From: Gracilariopsis chorda
Taxonomy: Eukaryota > Rhodophyta > Florideophyceae > Gracilariales > Gracilariaceae
Length of the DNA stretch: 64,000 nucleotides
Reading direction: 5' to 3'
Assembly: GCA_003194525.1 (NCBI GenBank)
Contig: NBIV01000217.1
Location: 62,001 to 126,000 of the forward strand
In this document: positions 20,855 to 31,823 of the stretch, piece by piece
Numbering within the stretch: position 1 is the first letter of the stretch
Layout: the number at the start of each line of letters is the position of its first letter
The notes under the pieces: generated by a model
The model's database searches: none
Seen by the model: only the letters and a program-made list of their open reading frames with translations
Told to the model about the DNA's origin: nothing
Translations under genes and position numbers: made by a program

Positions 20855-21640
20855 TCAAATGCTCTCCTCCCCAGCCCCCTTCTTCAACAGCATAGCGCGC
20901 GCGATTTTCGCCCTCTCTCTCACGGACTTGTCCTCGTTCTCAAGGTACCGTTCAACAATAGGCAAGCCGCGTTCATCACCCAGCTCGCCAATCGATCCGA
21001 TCGCAGCAGTTATCAAAAGGCTTTCATTAGAACTCTCGCCGTCCAGAATGGACACCAAGAAGTCAAACGCCTTCGCATCCCCCATTTCACCCAGTCCAGC
21101 CGCAATGCTGAACTTCAGCATCCAGTCCGACGTGCTGTTGAAAGTGTCCACCAGGTCATCAAACCCTTCGTAAAGTCGCAGCGCAGCGATTAGATCCGCA
21201 GCCGCAGACTGACAGGATGACTCACTGTCATTCACCAGCACGAATCTCGCAGCGGTTAACAGTTTCTCTTTGTCTTCCTCGGACAGCGATGCTCGGTCCA
21301 TGTTGGATAATCGAGACACGGCTGCATACCGCACTTGTTGATTCACGTCTCCGGTAGATATCTTGATCAACGTTTCCACTCTTTCTGAAGTGGAAGGCAG
21401 TTCATTGATTCGGTTGATACCTCTAATACGTTCCAAAAGGTCATCTGACGCCAGCATATCTTTGACGGAATCTGCGTTCATTGATGTGCTAAAGCGCACA
21501 ATTCTTTTGGCAGACCGCAGTAACGGTGGCCGCCTTCGCGAAACAAATCCTCCTGCAAAACGTGCGCTGCCGCTTGTCGCGGGAAGGGCGTTGAAATGAA
21601 CGAAGCAGGCCATCTTCATACTCGAATGATACAACAGCAT
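20855..21640 (-). CDS. plastid-targeted HEAT-repeat protein, NblB-like
   Basis: A 261-aa single-exon protein from an ATG at 21638-21640. Residues 1 to about 53 are rich in Ser, Arg and Phe with few acidic residues (FVSRRRPPLL, KRIVRFSTS), which fits a plastid transit peptide. A second Met opens the mature-like region. The rest is HEAT-type helical repeats: RIRGINRI, QVRYAAVSRL, MLKFSIAAGLGEMG, LLITAAIGSIGELG, VRERAKIARAML. The order and wording resemble cyanobacterial NblB/CpcE-type HEAT proteins, which bind phycobilisome or tetrapyrrole-protein partners. NblB takes part in phycobilisome breakdown under nutrient stress. In a red alga, which retains phycobilisomes, that role is plausible but inferred. 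Another plastid HEAT scaffold remains possible. Confidence 0.65.
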   Translation of the reverse strand: MLLYHSSMKMACFVHFNALPATSGSARFAGGFVSRRRPPLLRSAKRIVRFSTSMNADSVKDMLASDDLLERIRGINRINELPSTSERVETLIKISTGDVNQQVRYAAVSRLSNMDRASLSEEDKEKLLTAARFVLVNDSESSCQSAAADLIAALRLYEGFDDLVDTFNSTSDWMLKFSIAAGLGEMGDAKAFDFLVSILDGESSNESLLITAAIGSIGELGDERGLPIVERYLENEDKSVRERAKIARAMLLKKGAGEESI

Positions 21641-22978
21641 TAGGCACAGCTCTTATCGTAATCACGAGCAGTAGCAAGTTCTCTGACGCTGAGCTGCTTC
21701 GGTCGCCAAGCTGTATGGTGTGGCAGGCGGAATCACGTGCGGGCTGTATCGGCGATATTGACGTTGGGTATGATCTTTCGACTGGCGAATACTCTGCAGG
21801 CTAGCTCAGCTGTTGATTCAATGAGAGACAGCCGGAGAGCAGGGGCAAATCAGACACTACCCTTGTGCGCGCAATTTTGACAACGCCCGCAACACCCAGT
21901 AGCATCTGCGTAGAACGGTGGTTAACCCTTACCTATATTCCAAGGGGAATGCTGCGCGGTTTCCGTGCCGATGGGAATCTGATCTCCCATCGCCCCGAAA
22001 CCACCGACTGTAAGCACGACTAGCATTCCTTGCCAGCAAAAATAACCGAAAAAAAGGCCAACGTGGCATGCCAACGTCGTCATGCTAAAATCTACCGTCA
22101 AGGACGAAGACGGGAAGCTCGTGAGACATGGGCTGTGTCGCGGTGGTTTGCAAACCCGTAATGCATGAAAAACACAGACGGCAACCCAAGCGTGGCTTAG
22201 AGCAACAATTGTACAATGTATCTAGAGAAATCCTGTATCGCCTCGCCGCTCGGCGATCATTCACGTTCAGAGGATCGAGAGGCAAACAAACCTTGACCAG
22301 ACGCCCACGTCTTCTACATCCTCTAAAAGCTCTTCAGCACTTCACATATACATCCGCCTGACAGACTCAGCCTCAGCGGCTGCTGCAAAATCCCCCCCCC
22401 CCTCCCCGTTTTCAGGTACGCGGCCAATCCTGCGTCCTGCTCTGAAGTATTCAAAGGATTTACTGCTGCTTGAAATGTTCGACCTTTCCTTTTCTGCCCC
22501 TTGCAATCTATTCTACCATCTAGCCCATCAACCAATTCACCATTCGCTCCAAGATAACAACTCTTCATAACAATGGGTCAGAGCTCATATCCTGCTTGCA
22601 CCATGAACAAAAAAGAGTTGTAAGGCCCGGCTTTTGAACCACTGATGCCTTTTAAACCTCTTATCAGGACAAATGCTCCATGCGGATTTCTAGCTGGCAA
22701 AAAAGATAGTCATCGCATGTTGTTCAATGCTCTATGAGCAATAAGGTATTCCTCAGGCGTCATTGTAGCGGCATTCACCATGGCCCGCAGCCGCTATCGC
22801 TCACAAAGTTCGAATCGCTTCTGGCCTTGGGAATCGAGGCAATGATGCTCTATTGGTCGTCGATCTGTCTTTCGTTCCACTCTGCCAACCACCTTACCAA
22901 CAAAACGCGAACCATGTCTCTCATATCATCCCCGATGCGAAAGAACGCTGTGCTCATACGTGCTTCCCTCCCAACACC
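21641..22978. other. divergent spacer between the HEAT gene and the Cys-rich gene
   Basis: About 1.3 kb shared by two diverging genes. It includes a run of C residues at about 22392-22405 and no recognisable gene or clear TATA box. Short open frames here are not protein-like. Confidence 0.45.
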
Positions 22979-24179
22979 ATGTCGCCACAAATGCGCCGCA
23001 TAGTGTGCGCAGCTCTTCTGTCATTCTTCGTCACAGCCGTATTTGCCAAATGCCCGCCTGGAACTTTCGGCAAGAAAACGTGCAAGCCATGTGAACCAGG
23101 TCGTTATTCCGAACAGCCCAACTCTCCATTCTGCAATGCATGTCCCCCAGGAACGTTCGGAAACTCTACAGGCGCTTCATCTCGCTCTGCCTGTAAGCCT
23201 TGTCCGCGCGGCACGCTCGCCAAGCGAGCCGGAAGCACCGAGTGTTTCGCTTGTCCAAAGGGTACCTATTCCGATGTACTTGCCGCTCGATCCTGCCTGA
23301 AATGTCCGTCCGGTTTTTTCAATCCCGTTGAAGGTGGTAATCACCTTCGGATTGTAAACCATGCCCTCCAGGCACCAGCTCCAAGAGAGGTTTCGAAAAA
23401 TGCCGCCCGTGTCGCAGTGGTACGTATGCGGATACTCCCGGCTCGCGGCACTGTACTAAATGCCCGCCAGGAAGCATCTCCACTGCTGTCGGTGCGAAAT
23501 CTGTTGATGTATGCAAACCGTGTGGCAAAGGTTCTTTCAGTTCTTCAGCCGCCTTCAAGTGCTCGAGATATCCCCCAGGTAAATGTGCCGACGAACAAAA
23601 CTCAGCGTTTTGCAAACACTGCCCTGCCGGCACCTTCAGTGTTGTTGCCGCTGCCGTTTCTGAGGCTCAGTGCAAACCTTGCCCCATTGGAACCTACAGC
23701 TACCGAGGTAGCACCCGATGTTTTCGATGTGGTGCCGGCTCGTACAACGATCTTCCTGGTTCCCAGTTTTGCACGAAATGCCCAGCTGGTACTTTCAGCA
23801 CTGGTTTAGGTGCTACTTCAATTGAAGTATGCAAGCCTTATCCCCTTGGTACATATGGCCCCTATCGCGGCGCCACTCGATGTGAGCAATGCCGAGCAGG
23901 TTCCTACAATGATCAATTAGGATCTACCAGATGTCGCCAATGCGCCTTCGGAACATACTCGCTTAGTGTCGGGGCTAAATCTTTCTCCGAATGCAAACCG
24001 TGCGCCCCAGGCCATTTCAGTAATCTTGGTGCAACGCATTGTAACGAGTGTGAGCCAGGAAGCTTTGCAAACCAGCCTGGATCCGCGTCATGTCGCGAAT
24101 GTCATCCTGGCACGCATTCACTCACTGTAGGGGCTGCCTCGTTGAACACTTGCAAGAAGTGTCCCAAAGGTTCTTTCAG

Positions 24180-24205
24180 CAGGCCCGTAAAGATGACTAA
24201 CTAAC
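24180..24205. repeat. left terminal inverted repeat of the hAT element
   Basis: Starts CAGGCCCGTAA and pairs with the right end at 26796-26821 with a few mismatches. Confidence 0.85.
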
Positions 24206-24269
24206 AAGTCACAATCCGATCCTACTAGTCATGGCATTGAAGGACATGTTAGTCATTGTAGTCATAGAA

Positions 24270-26579
24270 TCAGTCATCCATCTCCTTCCAGACTAACCTT
24301 GCAATTCTTCGAGAAACTTTCTTGAACATCTCACCCTTCGGATGAACCAAACCGGCCTGGGTCAAATTGATTGCTTCTAACTCACTTCGAACAAACACGC
24401 GAATCATCTCACACATTTCTGCCGTAATAGAAAGTAGAGATTGAGATGTAGATCCTTCCCGCCTTCCGAGATCGCTGAACAAACGTTCAGCAGCAGCAGA
24501 AGATGCCTGAGCAGCCAGAAACGCTCTGGCTATCATATTGAACGGCACAGGACTAACAACACCACTTGATTCATTTGCTGCTTTCCAAAACAACAATGCT
24601 TCGTTTGGATTCCTTCGCCCCTGTCGCTTCAGTTTGGCCCGCATTTGTTGATGAAATAGGCGAAAAAGAACTTTAAGGGAATCCGCAGACAAAAGAACAG
24701 ACTCATCGAGTTCCAGAACTTCTCGCACTAGACTGCCATACAAATTTGAAAAGTAAACTTCCTTATCTTGCTCACTTTCCCGTAGAAAATCCAGTTCGCA
24801 TTCGTTGATATCAAGAATGGCGGCTAAATGAAACAACACCACACGCCTTGCCACATTAAATGCTGCCGGAATACTCACCTCACCACTCGAAATGACTTCC
24901 GAGTTTACATCACGCCACGAAAAGAGATCAGATCTCACAGGTTCGCAAAGATCACCTAGACGAACGTGCAGCACATGACATAGTTTTTGGCAAAGTTCAC
25001 GAGCCGGCGACTTCACCAAGCGTACTTTCCTTGCCTCATCTCTTCCAGCATCTGACACTGCAGAACTGGGAATCAGTGCCATCGCAGTGCTCTCAGTCTC
25101 AGAAAATAATGATGCATCTGTAGTGTCCTGAGGTTCATAGAAGCCTCTAGAAGAGGGCACCAAGTCTCCAGACATAATTTGAAGAGTCTCATACAGCTCG
25201 TGCGTTAGTCGTGGAGCGCGTGACATTGTAACATACTTGTCGGCTTCCAGTTGCCGTGCCACACGCCTTACTTCCTTTAAGACCGACACTATCTCCACTA
25301 AACATGTAACTTGCTCACTGGAAAGACTCGGAAGATCGGTTGATGATACACCAAGATCCTGAGCAACCTCAGAAATATTTAAAAGCCTGGAGAGATATGT
25401 GGTCATAGCACCAAGCCGGGAGTGCCATCTAGTAGGCACATCGTGTTTCAGACGCTGTAGACAATCCTCAGTAATACCCTCACTGCGCTGCTTCTCTCTC
25501 AAAAGCATGTTAGCTTTTGGATGGAAGTTGAAATAGGACGTGATCTTGTTGATATGGTTCATGAAATTCTGCCAGGGAGTGCCATCGACGAAGACATCGT
25601 TGACCACCAATGCCAAGGTATGGACAACGCAGCGCATTGAACCACCAAAACTCGTAAAGAGATCGACAGCCCTTGCTGTGGCTGCCTCGTTATCGGATGT
25701 CACTGTTGATACTACTATATCATCAGACCCCACCACCAGATTAGTAGACATTATCTCTTGCAAGACGGCGCAGAGCTGTTCACTGTTTTTGGGAAGACCG
25801 TTGATGTTCAATGAGGCAATCGGTATCGAACACAGTTTCCAATTTTCGTCAACAAAGTGCCATGTTACGCCCATTATTGGTGCTCCAAGTGCGGCACTCC
25901 AGGCGTCAAATGTCACTGATCCCGTTCTAGCCTTTTTCACCTTATCACGAAGCAGACAGCAAATTGCCTTGTAAGTTGGCACAGTGTACGAATCAATGCT
26001 CTGAGAGCTGCAGTATTGAACGCGTCCGCCAAAAAGATCTACCAAGCCTTGAAATTCGGGGGAACCAATTTTGGAAAAAGATACCTCACTCAAACATCCA
26101 AAGAGTACGATGGCCACGGTTTGAATCATCTTGGGAGGCACGAAATGCAACTGGTTTTCACGTACCTGCGTGGCATTTTCAGTGGTGAAAAATCTTTGAA
26201 GTGGATGTAGCGAAGATCTGCGTTCTTGGTTTTCTTTTTCCGTCTTTATAAGCTTTCTTAGTAGTGTTTCCGTACCGTTTCGGGATCCGTGATATTCCAG
26301 TTGATCATATAAACGTTTGTGATATGTCTTGTAATGTAATACAATGTTGCTGTTTGAATAAGATTGATTCATACTGCGTATGAGGCCACAAACCTCACAT
26401 TGAAACTTTGGTCCTTCTGCTTGGATAATCTTGGCAGCAACTGTGCTCCAGATTGAACTCTTTGTGCTTGATCCCTTACCTTTTCCAGGCCCACGCCGTT
26501 TCCTTTGTTGAGCATTTTGTTTGGCAATTACTGCGGAAGCCGAAAGCGTTACTGTCCGGCCTTGTTCTTGCTGGGGCAT
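24270..26579 (-). CDS. hAT transposase
   Basis: A 769-aa protein from an ATG at 26577-26579, no internal stops. The N-terminal basic region is followed by a BED-type zinc finger with C61, C64, H82 and H87 (FQCEVCG, then VLHYKTYH). The catalytic region includes VTFDAWSA and VTSDNEAA, candidate positions for the acidic triad of the RNase H-like fold, and CVVHTLALVV. The C-terminal hAT dimerisation region has FWKAANESS, AFLAAQASSAAAERLFSDLG and EMCEMIRVFVRSE. It excises and inserts the element by a cut-and-paste mechanism in the nucleus. Its length is normal for the family and no frameshift is seen, so this copy could be active. Confidence 0.93.
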   Translation of the reverse strand: MPQQEQGRTVTLSASAVIAKQNAQQRKRRGPGKGKGSSTKSSIWSTVAAKIIQAEGPKFQCEVCGLIRSMNQSYSNSNIVLHYKTYHKRLYDQLEYHGSRNGTETLLRKLIKTEKENQERRSSLHPLQRFFTTENATQVRENQLHFVPPKMIQTVAIVLFGCLSEVSFSKIGSPEFQGLVDLFGGRVQYCSSQSIDSYTVPTYKAICCLLRDKVKKARTGSVTFDAWSAALGAPIMGVTWHFVDENWKLCSIPIASLNINGLPKNSEQLCAVLQEIMSTNLVVGSDDIVVSTVTSDNEAATARAVDLFTSFGGSMRCVVHTLALVVNDVFVDGTPWQNFMNHINKITSYFNFHPKANMLLREKQRSEGITEDCLQRLKHDVPTRWHSRLGAMTTYLSRLLNISEVAQDLGVSSTDLPSLSSEQVTCLVEIVSVLKEVRRVARQLEADKYVTMSRAPRLTHELYETLQIMSGDLVPSSRGFYEPQDTTDASLFSETESTAMALIPSSAVSDAGRDEARKVRLVKSPARELCQKLCHVLHVRLGDLCEPVRSDLFSWRDVNSEVISSGEVSIPAAFNVARRVVLFHLAAILDINECELDFLRESEQDKEVYFSNLYGSLVREVLELDESVLLSADSLKVLFRLFHQQMRAKLKRQGRRNPNEALLFWKAANESSGVVSPVPFNMIARAFLAAQASSAAAERLFSDLGRREGSTSQSLLSITAEMCEMIRVFVRSELEAINLTQAGLVHPKGEMFKKVSRRIARLVWKEMDD

Positions 26580-26795
26580 GTTGCTTGGGTGGTTTTCGGC
26601 TCAAGTACGACAAGATGTCGGTTCTGAGCGGCCGAGTCACGAGCTCTGACGGAATAACGACTGCTCGATCTCCAAGGTGCAGCACGTGGGACATCTCTAT
26701 GAGTTGTTCAACGTGTGCATGTGAACTGACTAATGACTTACAATGACTTTTCTTGCTCTAGTTAGTTAGTTAAGTCAATGCTATCTTTGACGCTA

Positions 26796-26821
26796 GTTAG
26801 TCAGTCATAGTTACGGGTCTG
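26796..26821. repeat. right terminal inverted repeat of the hAT element
   Basis: Ends GTTACGGGTCTG directly before the TCTTTCAG target duplication. Confidence 0.85.
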
Positions 26822-27494
26822 TCTTTCAGTCATTACGGCTCAGCACAGTGCAAGCAATGCCGTGCGGGAACATACGCGGGAAGAGAAGGGTCGCCATCAC
26901 GCATGGCATGTGCTCCCGGAACCTTCAGCGGTATTATTGGCGCACGATCGCGAGAAGATTTTCTTCCCTGCCCGAAGGGTTCTACGAGTCAAGGAGGAAA
27001 GAGCAAATGCCGTATGTGTGATGCCGGAAGTTACAGTGATGAGATGGGGTCAAAGAGGTGCAAGGAATGTCCAGGAGGAACGTTCAGTTTTGTAATCGGT
27101 GCCAAGTCCGCAGATACGTGCAAGCCCTGTCCGCCCTGGTTCCTTCAGCAACGGCCGTTCTACCTCGTGCTCGCGATGTGACCCGGGGTACTACGCCGCC
27201 AAATCAGGCTCTAAACGCTGTGAAAGATGCTCGGCAGGCAAGTTCTCTCTCAAGACTGGTGCTGAATCTGAAACTGAGTGCAAGCCGTGTCCTAAAGGAT
27301 CTTTCAGTTCCTCTGGATCGACTACTTGCAAGCGATGTGATCCTGGCAAGTTTTCGGACATAAAGGGATCCTGTCGATGTAGTTCATGCGCACTGGGAAC
27401 TTTCAGTATTAGTGTGGGTGCATCATCTCCTGAGACATGCAAACCGTGCGCACCTGGAAAAGGGAATTTTGGAGGTAGTCAGCGTTGCTTCTAG

Positions 27495-29968
27495 TGTCTA
27501 TTCGACCGGCAATCTGAACTCATGCATTGCGTGCAACTCCTTTGAGCACACGCACCCAAGTGGCAATAAAAGTGTTTCGTGTGTGCAAGCATCACACAAA
27601 TGACGCTTGCACACAGAAACAGGGGTGTCAAAAATGATCGTTGGAACCGTTTACAGCAGTTCCGTATCATTCGGAGCACATTTGCAAATCATGCAGCGAA
27701 ACACATTTTCGCCCGTTCCAATACGTTCCTTTTTGTGTATGGAAAAAATAAGGTACCAAGGGTATAGATACAGTGCGCGGAACTTATTTAGCACACCCAG
27801 CCACAAGCTTGTACGGTGAGGTTTGGCATGCAATCTCAGTATAACGCTGTGCTTGAACGTTGCAGATCAGTTAATTGAACACAGTTGTAGACACGTTTTG
27901 TCAAAGATGACAACTACGGTTCTCCAATCATTAAAAGTTGCTGCGATCCAGGAACTAGCACCGGATCGAGGTACTTGCTCTGGTATATCGAAGCCTGCCC
28001 GCGACCGCGACCACTGCTAGGAGTCTGCAAACCATCACGGGATTGAAAGCGGATAACCTGTTTGGATATACTCTCGTAAAGACCCATTCAAGAAAGACGT
28101 TTTCTCGCAGATGCCAAACCAATTGGTCTTGTAGCGCACCCTGAACAGAAACGAGAGCAGACCGATCGATAAAATCATCCCAAGTGGATAAATATATATC
28201 TAATAAAACCTCAATGACTTTTGAAAGAGCCCTCTTATTTTTGAGTCTCGCGCCATTGGTTTATGGCTTAGAAATACGCATAAAATTCCAAAGGGGAAAC
28301 GAATTACCCACTCGTGTGAAAGGATCGAAGTAGTGACTCCAGCTACCCTCCTTGGTAGCCGCAGTGTGTTTGGGTGCAAGAGAACCGCTGCTTCGAGGAA
28401 TTGCCTCCTCACAGCCAATGGGTGGATAAATGGATTAGCTCTCTGACTTGTGTGGATCCAAAAGAGCGGCTATTTCCTTAACAGCACGCATGAAATGACG
28501 GAAAAGGATAAACTAATCATCAAGAAGACCAGTTGAACTCAACGTAGCGCGAAAATGCTTTGCACAAAGCAGACCGACCGGGATAGACCGATTGGGATCA
28601 TAGGTACTAAATGGGACGGACTTCTACGATAAACAGAAGAGCAAATGCACGCTGTCAGCTGAAGAAGTAGAAAAATACGCAAATACTGCCGCCAAGAACA
28701 CGGAGAAGACAATTTAAAGATTTAGTTCGATCGATGGCAAGGGAAATGTTGCGTAGTTCCAAAAGGTCAAGCTAGACCCAAAAGGTACAGGACGCGCTTC
28801 ATTTACTAGAAAGTAGCCTCCAGTGATGAAGGAAAGTTGAACTCTCCTGTTCGCATTTACCGAAAAGAGGATGCGACGTCGACCACTGCGCTGACTACCG
28901 AATGGCTCTGCACACGTTGAGCTACGGTGCGCGCACTGAAGTTGAGGCCATAACGGTTTGCCGATACTAGTCACCGGGCCACAGTGCGCAGCCAAGATGG
29001 CGTGCCTTTCGGTAACAGGAGGTATGTAATGCAGTGAGATCTGACTACGTTGGCAGTACAGTGAGGCCTGTACCCCTTGGTTATTATGCAATTTGGGTTA
29101 GAGTGGCTAACTAATTAGATTACTGTAAAGCAATATTCTTAGGCGGGAAATCCCCCCAAGGTGTTCGCAGCCTTGTTCTCTTGTGAAGTAGGCGCAGCAA
29201 CAGGGCCCTACATACCACATGGCGTTCGGGTTTAAATCCGATGAGGCTTTCGGCTATACCGACGGAAGTGATCCCGAAAACCGGGTTACCAGCTGGTCAA
29301 CGTAGTGCGAAGGTCCATGTGACCATTGTTTCGGTCCACGTAGAATCCACAAAGAAAAAAGGGGAAAAGGAGAGAAACCAAAAGAGAAGGTACAACCCGG
29401 CAGGTCATGCGGAAAGCCGAAAGAGACCCGCCGGTGAGGGATGTTGCTTGTTCAACCAGCACAGCAAAACTCAATACTGAGTCGAACGACTATCTGTTCC
29501 CACAATATAAAGTAACCAAAACGGTAAAAACAGTGAAAATTGGGCGAACACACAGGGTAAAGCAGATCAGTGGTCCTTGGTGATACTGCGCGGGTGAGTA
29601 TAACGATACCGAACGCAGTGAAACCCGAGCAGGAGTTGGTCACTTCGCGCAGGTGATAAACCCAGAGCCGAGTCACAGCTGGTCTTTACTTCAGGGTGAA
29701 ACGGCAAAGCCGTCCTCCCTTAAGTACTATTGGGTCACAATAAACTACCAATACTACTACTGTAGTGTGCCACACTTGTTGTCCACCCACTTGTGTCATT
29801 GGGCAACATTGCCTGCCACTGCCCAACACGACACGTGTGAATGATGCCAACAATGAATAATATCCGTACGCTTGCCACGCGTTCACCTGTTCCAGATACC
29901 ACAGAAATCACCCACGAAGGTTCCAAAAATAACAATTACAATTCATATCCAATTTCACCCAATGTTTC
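27495..29968. other. 2.5-kb spacer, probable eroded repeat DNA
   Basis: No gene is supported. The stretch 29100-29700, read on the minus strand, has the pyrimidine-rich, ORF-poor texture of the LTR/leader sequences seen elsewhere in the window, but I could not find a clear terminus or a matching partner. Short frames here have no recognisable domain. Confidence 0.35.
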
Positions 29969-30648
29969 CGAGGGTCCACTCATACCTGAGTTGAACTGAT
30001 GCCACGTCGGTATTGAATCATTCATGATCCAACTCCCCTAGAGGGTATTCGCGCACACATTGCTCTACAATTACTAATTTATTTAACTATTTGAGACAGC
30101 TAGTGACACTCAGCTACTGTGGTGTGGGACAATGCCATTACGTCCAGCCCCAACGCATACCTCGTAACACAGTGCAACTAAGCTGAACCTCAATCACTTT
30201 TAAGGTGAGTGCAAGGCTTTCTCTCCAACAATTGTAAAGGCAAGCATCTTTTGGCTAAGTTTGATACTATTTGGTTTTTATAGTCAACCTTCTGGTTTAC
30301 CTACGAGTATTGAGGCTCTACTAGCCCCTCTTGTCTGTACGACCAACACCATCAATTGATTACGGTTATCCCACCTGGCTGTCCCGCGCCCCTAGTGGTT
30401 TTGTGCTCATACCCCCAATTGGTTACTAAAATTCCACCCTTAAGGTTAAGCCCTCGCCGCGCTCCCGCCAAATGTTATCCACACGGACTACCCAACTGGT
30501 ACCCGACACCCAATTGGTTTACAACAGGGTACAATGACTATAGATCATATTCTTCAGCATAAATGAAGAAGTTGGCGGGGATTAAAACATTTAGTATGCC
30601 GTATGCTTTAGGAGTGGACACGCATTAGAATGACGGGAACTCACAAAT

Positions 30649-30960
30649 ATGAACAATGGAAACAACATTAATACATTTGACAAGCTCCGAAGAAGATTAT
30701 TAGAATACTTTGAACCCGAAAATAGAGAATTACCTGCACGACAAACTTTGTCAAATCTAAAGCAAATGGAAAAAGTCAATTCTGTTAGCTTATTTAATAA
30801 GAAGTTCAGTAGGTGGCTATTTGAAGTTCCAAACATGTCTATACAAGAACAATGTTCTTTACATAGTAAAGGATTGAAGCATCATATTCGTATCGAACTT
30901 GAAATATCAAAGCCCATGAAGTGCAATGCCCTCAGGGAGAGATTCTTCGTAAATGGTTGA
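30649..30960 (+). pseudogene. gypsy-type gag fragment (AT-rich relic)
   Basis: A 103-codon frame with retrotransposon Gag features: LRRRLLEYFEPEN, LSNLKQMEKVNSVSLF and FSRWLFEVPNMS fit the Retrotrans_gag capsid pattern. It is truncated on both sides. The chromovirus LTR starts at 30970, directly after its end. AT-rich codon use sets it apart from the neighbouring chromovirus. Confidence 0.65.
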
Positions 30961-30969
30961 TTTCCCCAA

Positions 30970-31710
30970 TGTTTCGGTAATGTAGACATTGCATGAACTA
31001 CGACCAACAATAGTGGATTTGACACGTGCTACACGGAAGAGTGAATTGGCGGTTGGCCACAGTAGTGGACATGAAGCACCAAAGTTAAGTAGTTTAGTTA
31101 ATTCTATTTATTATCTTTACACCCATTTCTGGGATGGATAGTACTTAGTGCGCCGGCGAGTTGCCGTCACACCAGTAAACTTTCCGTAACAAGGGACCTC
31201 AACCTGGGGAATTGTCTCTAGACCTCAGCGCCTTCGCGTGTTCTTTACCTATTTGGAGGGAAGCACCGTCGCATACAGAACGTCTAACCCCCTTGCCTAT
31301 CTAAAGGACCCGAGTATTCGGATTGTTATTCCAACTGTCTTGGTGTTCGCCTTGTATAAGGTTTATTTACCGGCATTGCCGTTAGTCTTCGTCACGACAC
31401 TCGTGACTCAGCTCCCCCTTATTTTTCCCTTTACAGGGTGGCTTTCCCACTACCCACGGCTCGTGTTCACGCATGCCACTAACGTGGAAACTTCACCTCT
31501 CTAGAGGAAGACCACCCCCATACACCTCTCCTGCAGATACCCGATTCTTGCCTCAACTTCCCTGCGCAAGTTGCGACGGGTGGCCTTGGCCTTACAACCC
31601 GACATAGTCGTGCCACTTTAAGGAGGGCTCTACCCAACTGGGCTCACCTCTAGCGAGGAAGGATCCCGAACGTCTTTCGGTGCACTCCCACTTCAGGGCA
31701 TTGCACTACA
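30970..31710 (+). repeat. 5' LTR of chromovirus copy A
   Basis: About 741 bp from TGTTTCGG to CATTGCACTACA. The segment ACAACCCGACATAGTCGTGC near 31595 and the CCCGAACGTCTT motif near 31665 are shared, in reverse complement, with the LTR at 63336-64000. Confidence 0.7.
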
Positions 31711-31823
31711 AAGTGGTCTCCCGAGCTAGAATCAGTTTTGTGTTCGGTTCCCTCTTTCGACGTTTTTTGCTTTTATTTGTTCTCCGGAATTTCCGTTGTT
31801 TTCCCGTCATAACGGTTGGCCCT

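Larger units (their letters stand above)
24180..26821 (-). mobile_element. hAT DNA transposon, apparently autonomous
   Basis: The element is 2642 bp and carries an exact 8-bp target duplication TCTTTCAG at 24172-24179 and 26822-26829, the hallmark length for hAT. The ends are imperfect inverted repeats: the left starts CAGGCCCGTAAAGATGACT and the right reads inward CAGACCCGTAACTATGACT. Subterminal TTAGTCA-type motifs recur at both ends (for example 24240-24270 and 26720-26805), probable transposase-binding sites. One long uninterrupted transposase gene fills the element. The perfect duplication and intact gene imply recent insertion. Confidence 0.95.
22979..27494 (+). pseudogene. secreted Cys-rich GCC2/GCC3-type repeat protein, split by a hAT transposon
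   Basis: Starts at the ATG at 22979 with a clear signal peptide (MSPQMRRIVCAALLSFF, then TAVFAK). About 22 units of C-x-x-G-[TSK]-[FY] spaced near 23 residues follow up to 24179, and about 12 more run from 26830 to a TAG at 27492-27494. These are ephrin-receptor-like/TNFR-like (GCC2_GCC3) modules, normally extracellular and disulfide-bonded. No membrane helix is seen, so a secreted or wall protein of about 620 aa is likely. The hAT element at 24180-26821 sits inside one unit, and the frame joins exactly across one copy of its 8-bp duplication. Independent frameshifts occur at about 23338 and about 27141. Two unit Cys are replaced by Tyr (YPPG, YPLG). It is therefore a pseudogene here unless the shifts are sequence errors. 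Confidence 0.85.

Noticed and set aside
29100..29700. Possible minus-strand LTR
   Set aside because: Similar texture to other LTRs but no ends, partner or target duplication were found.
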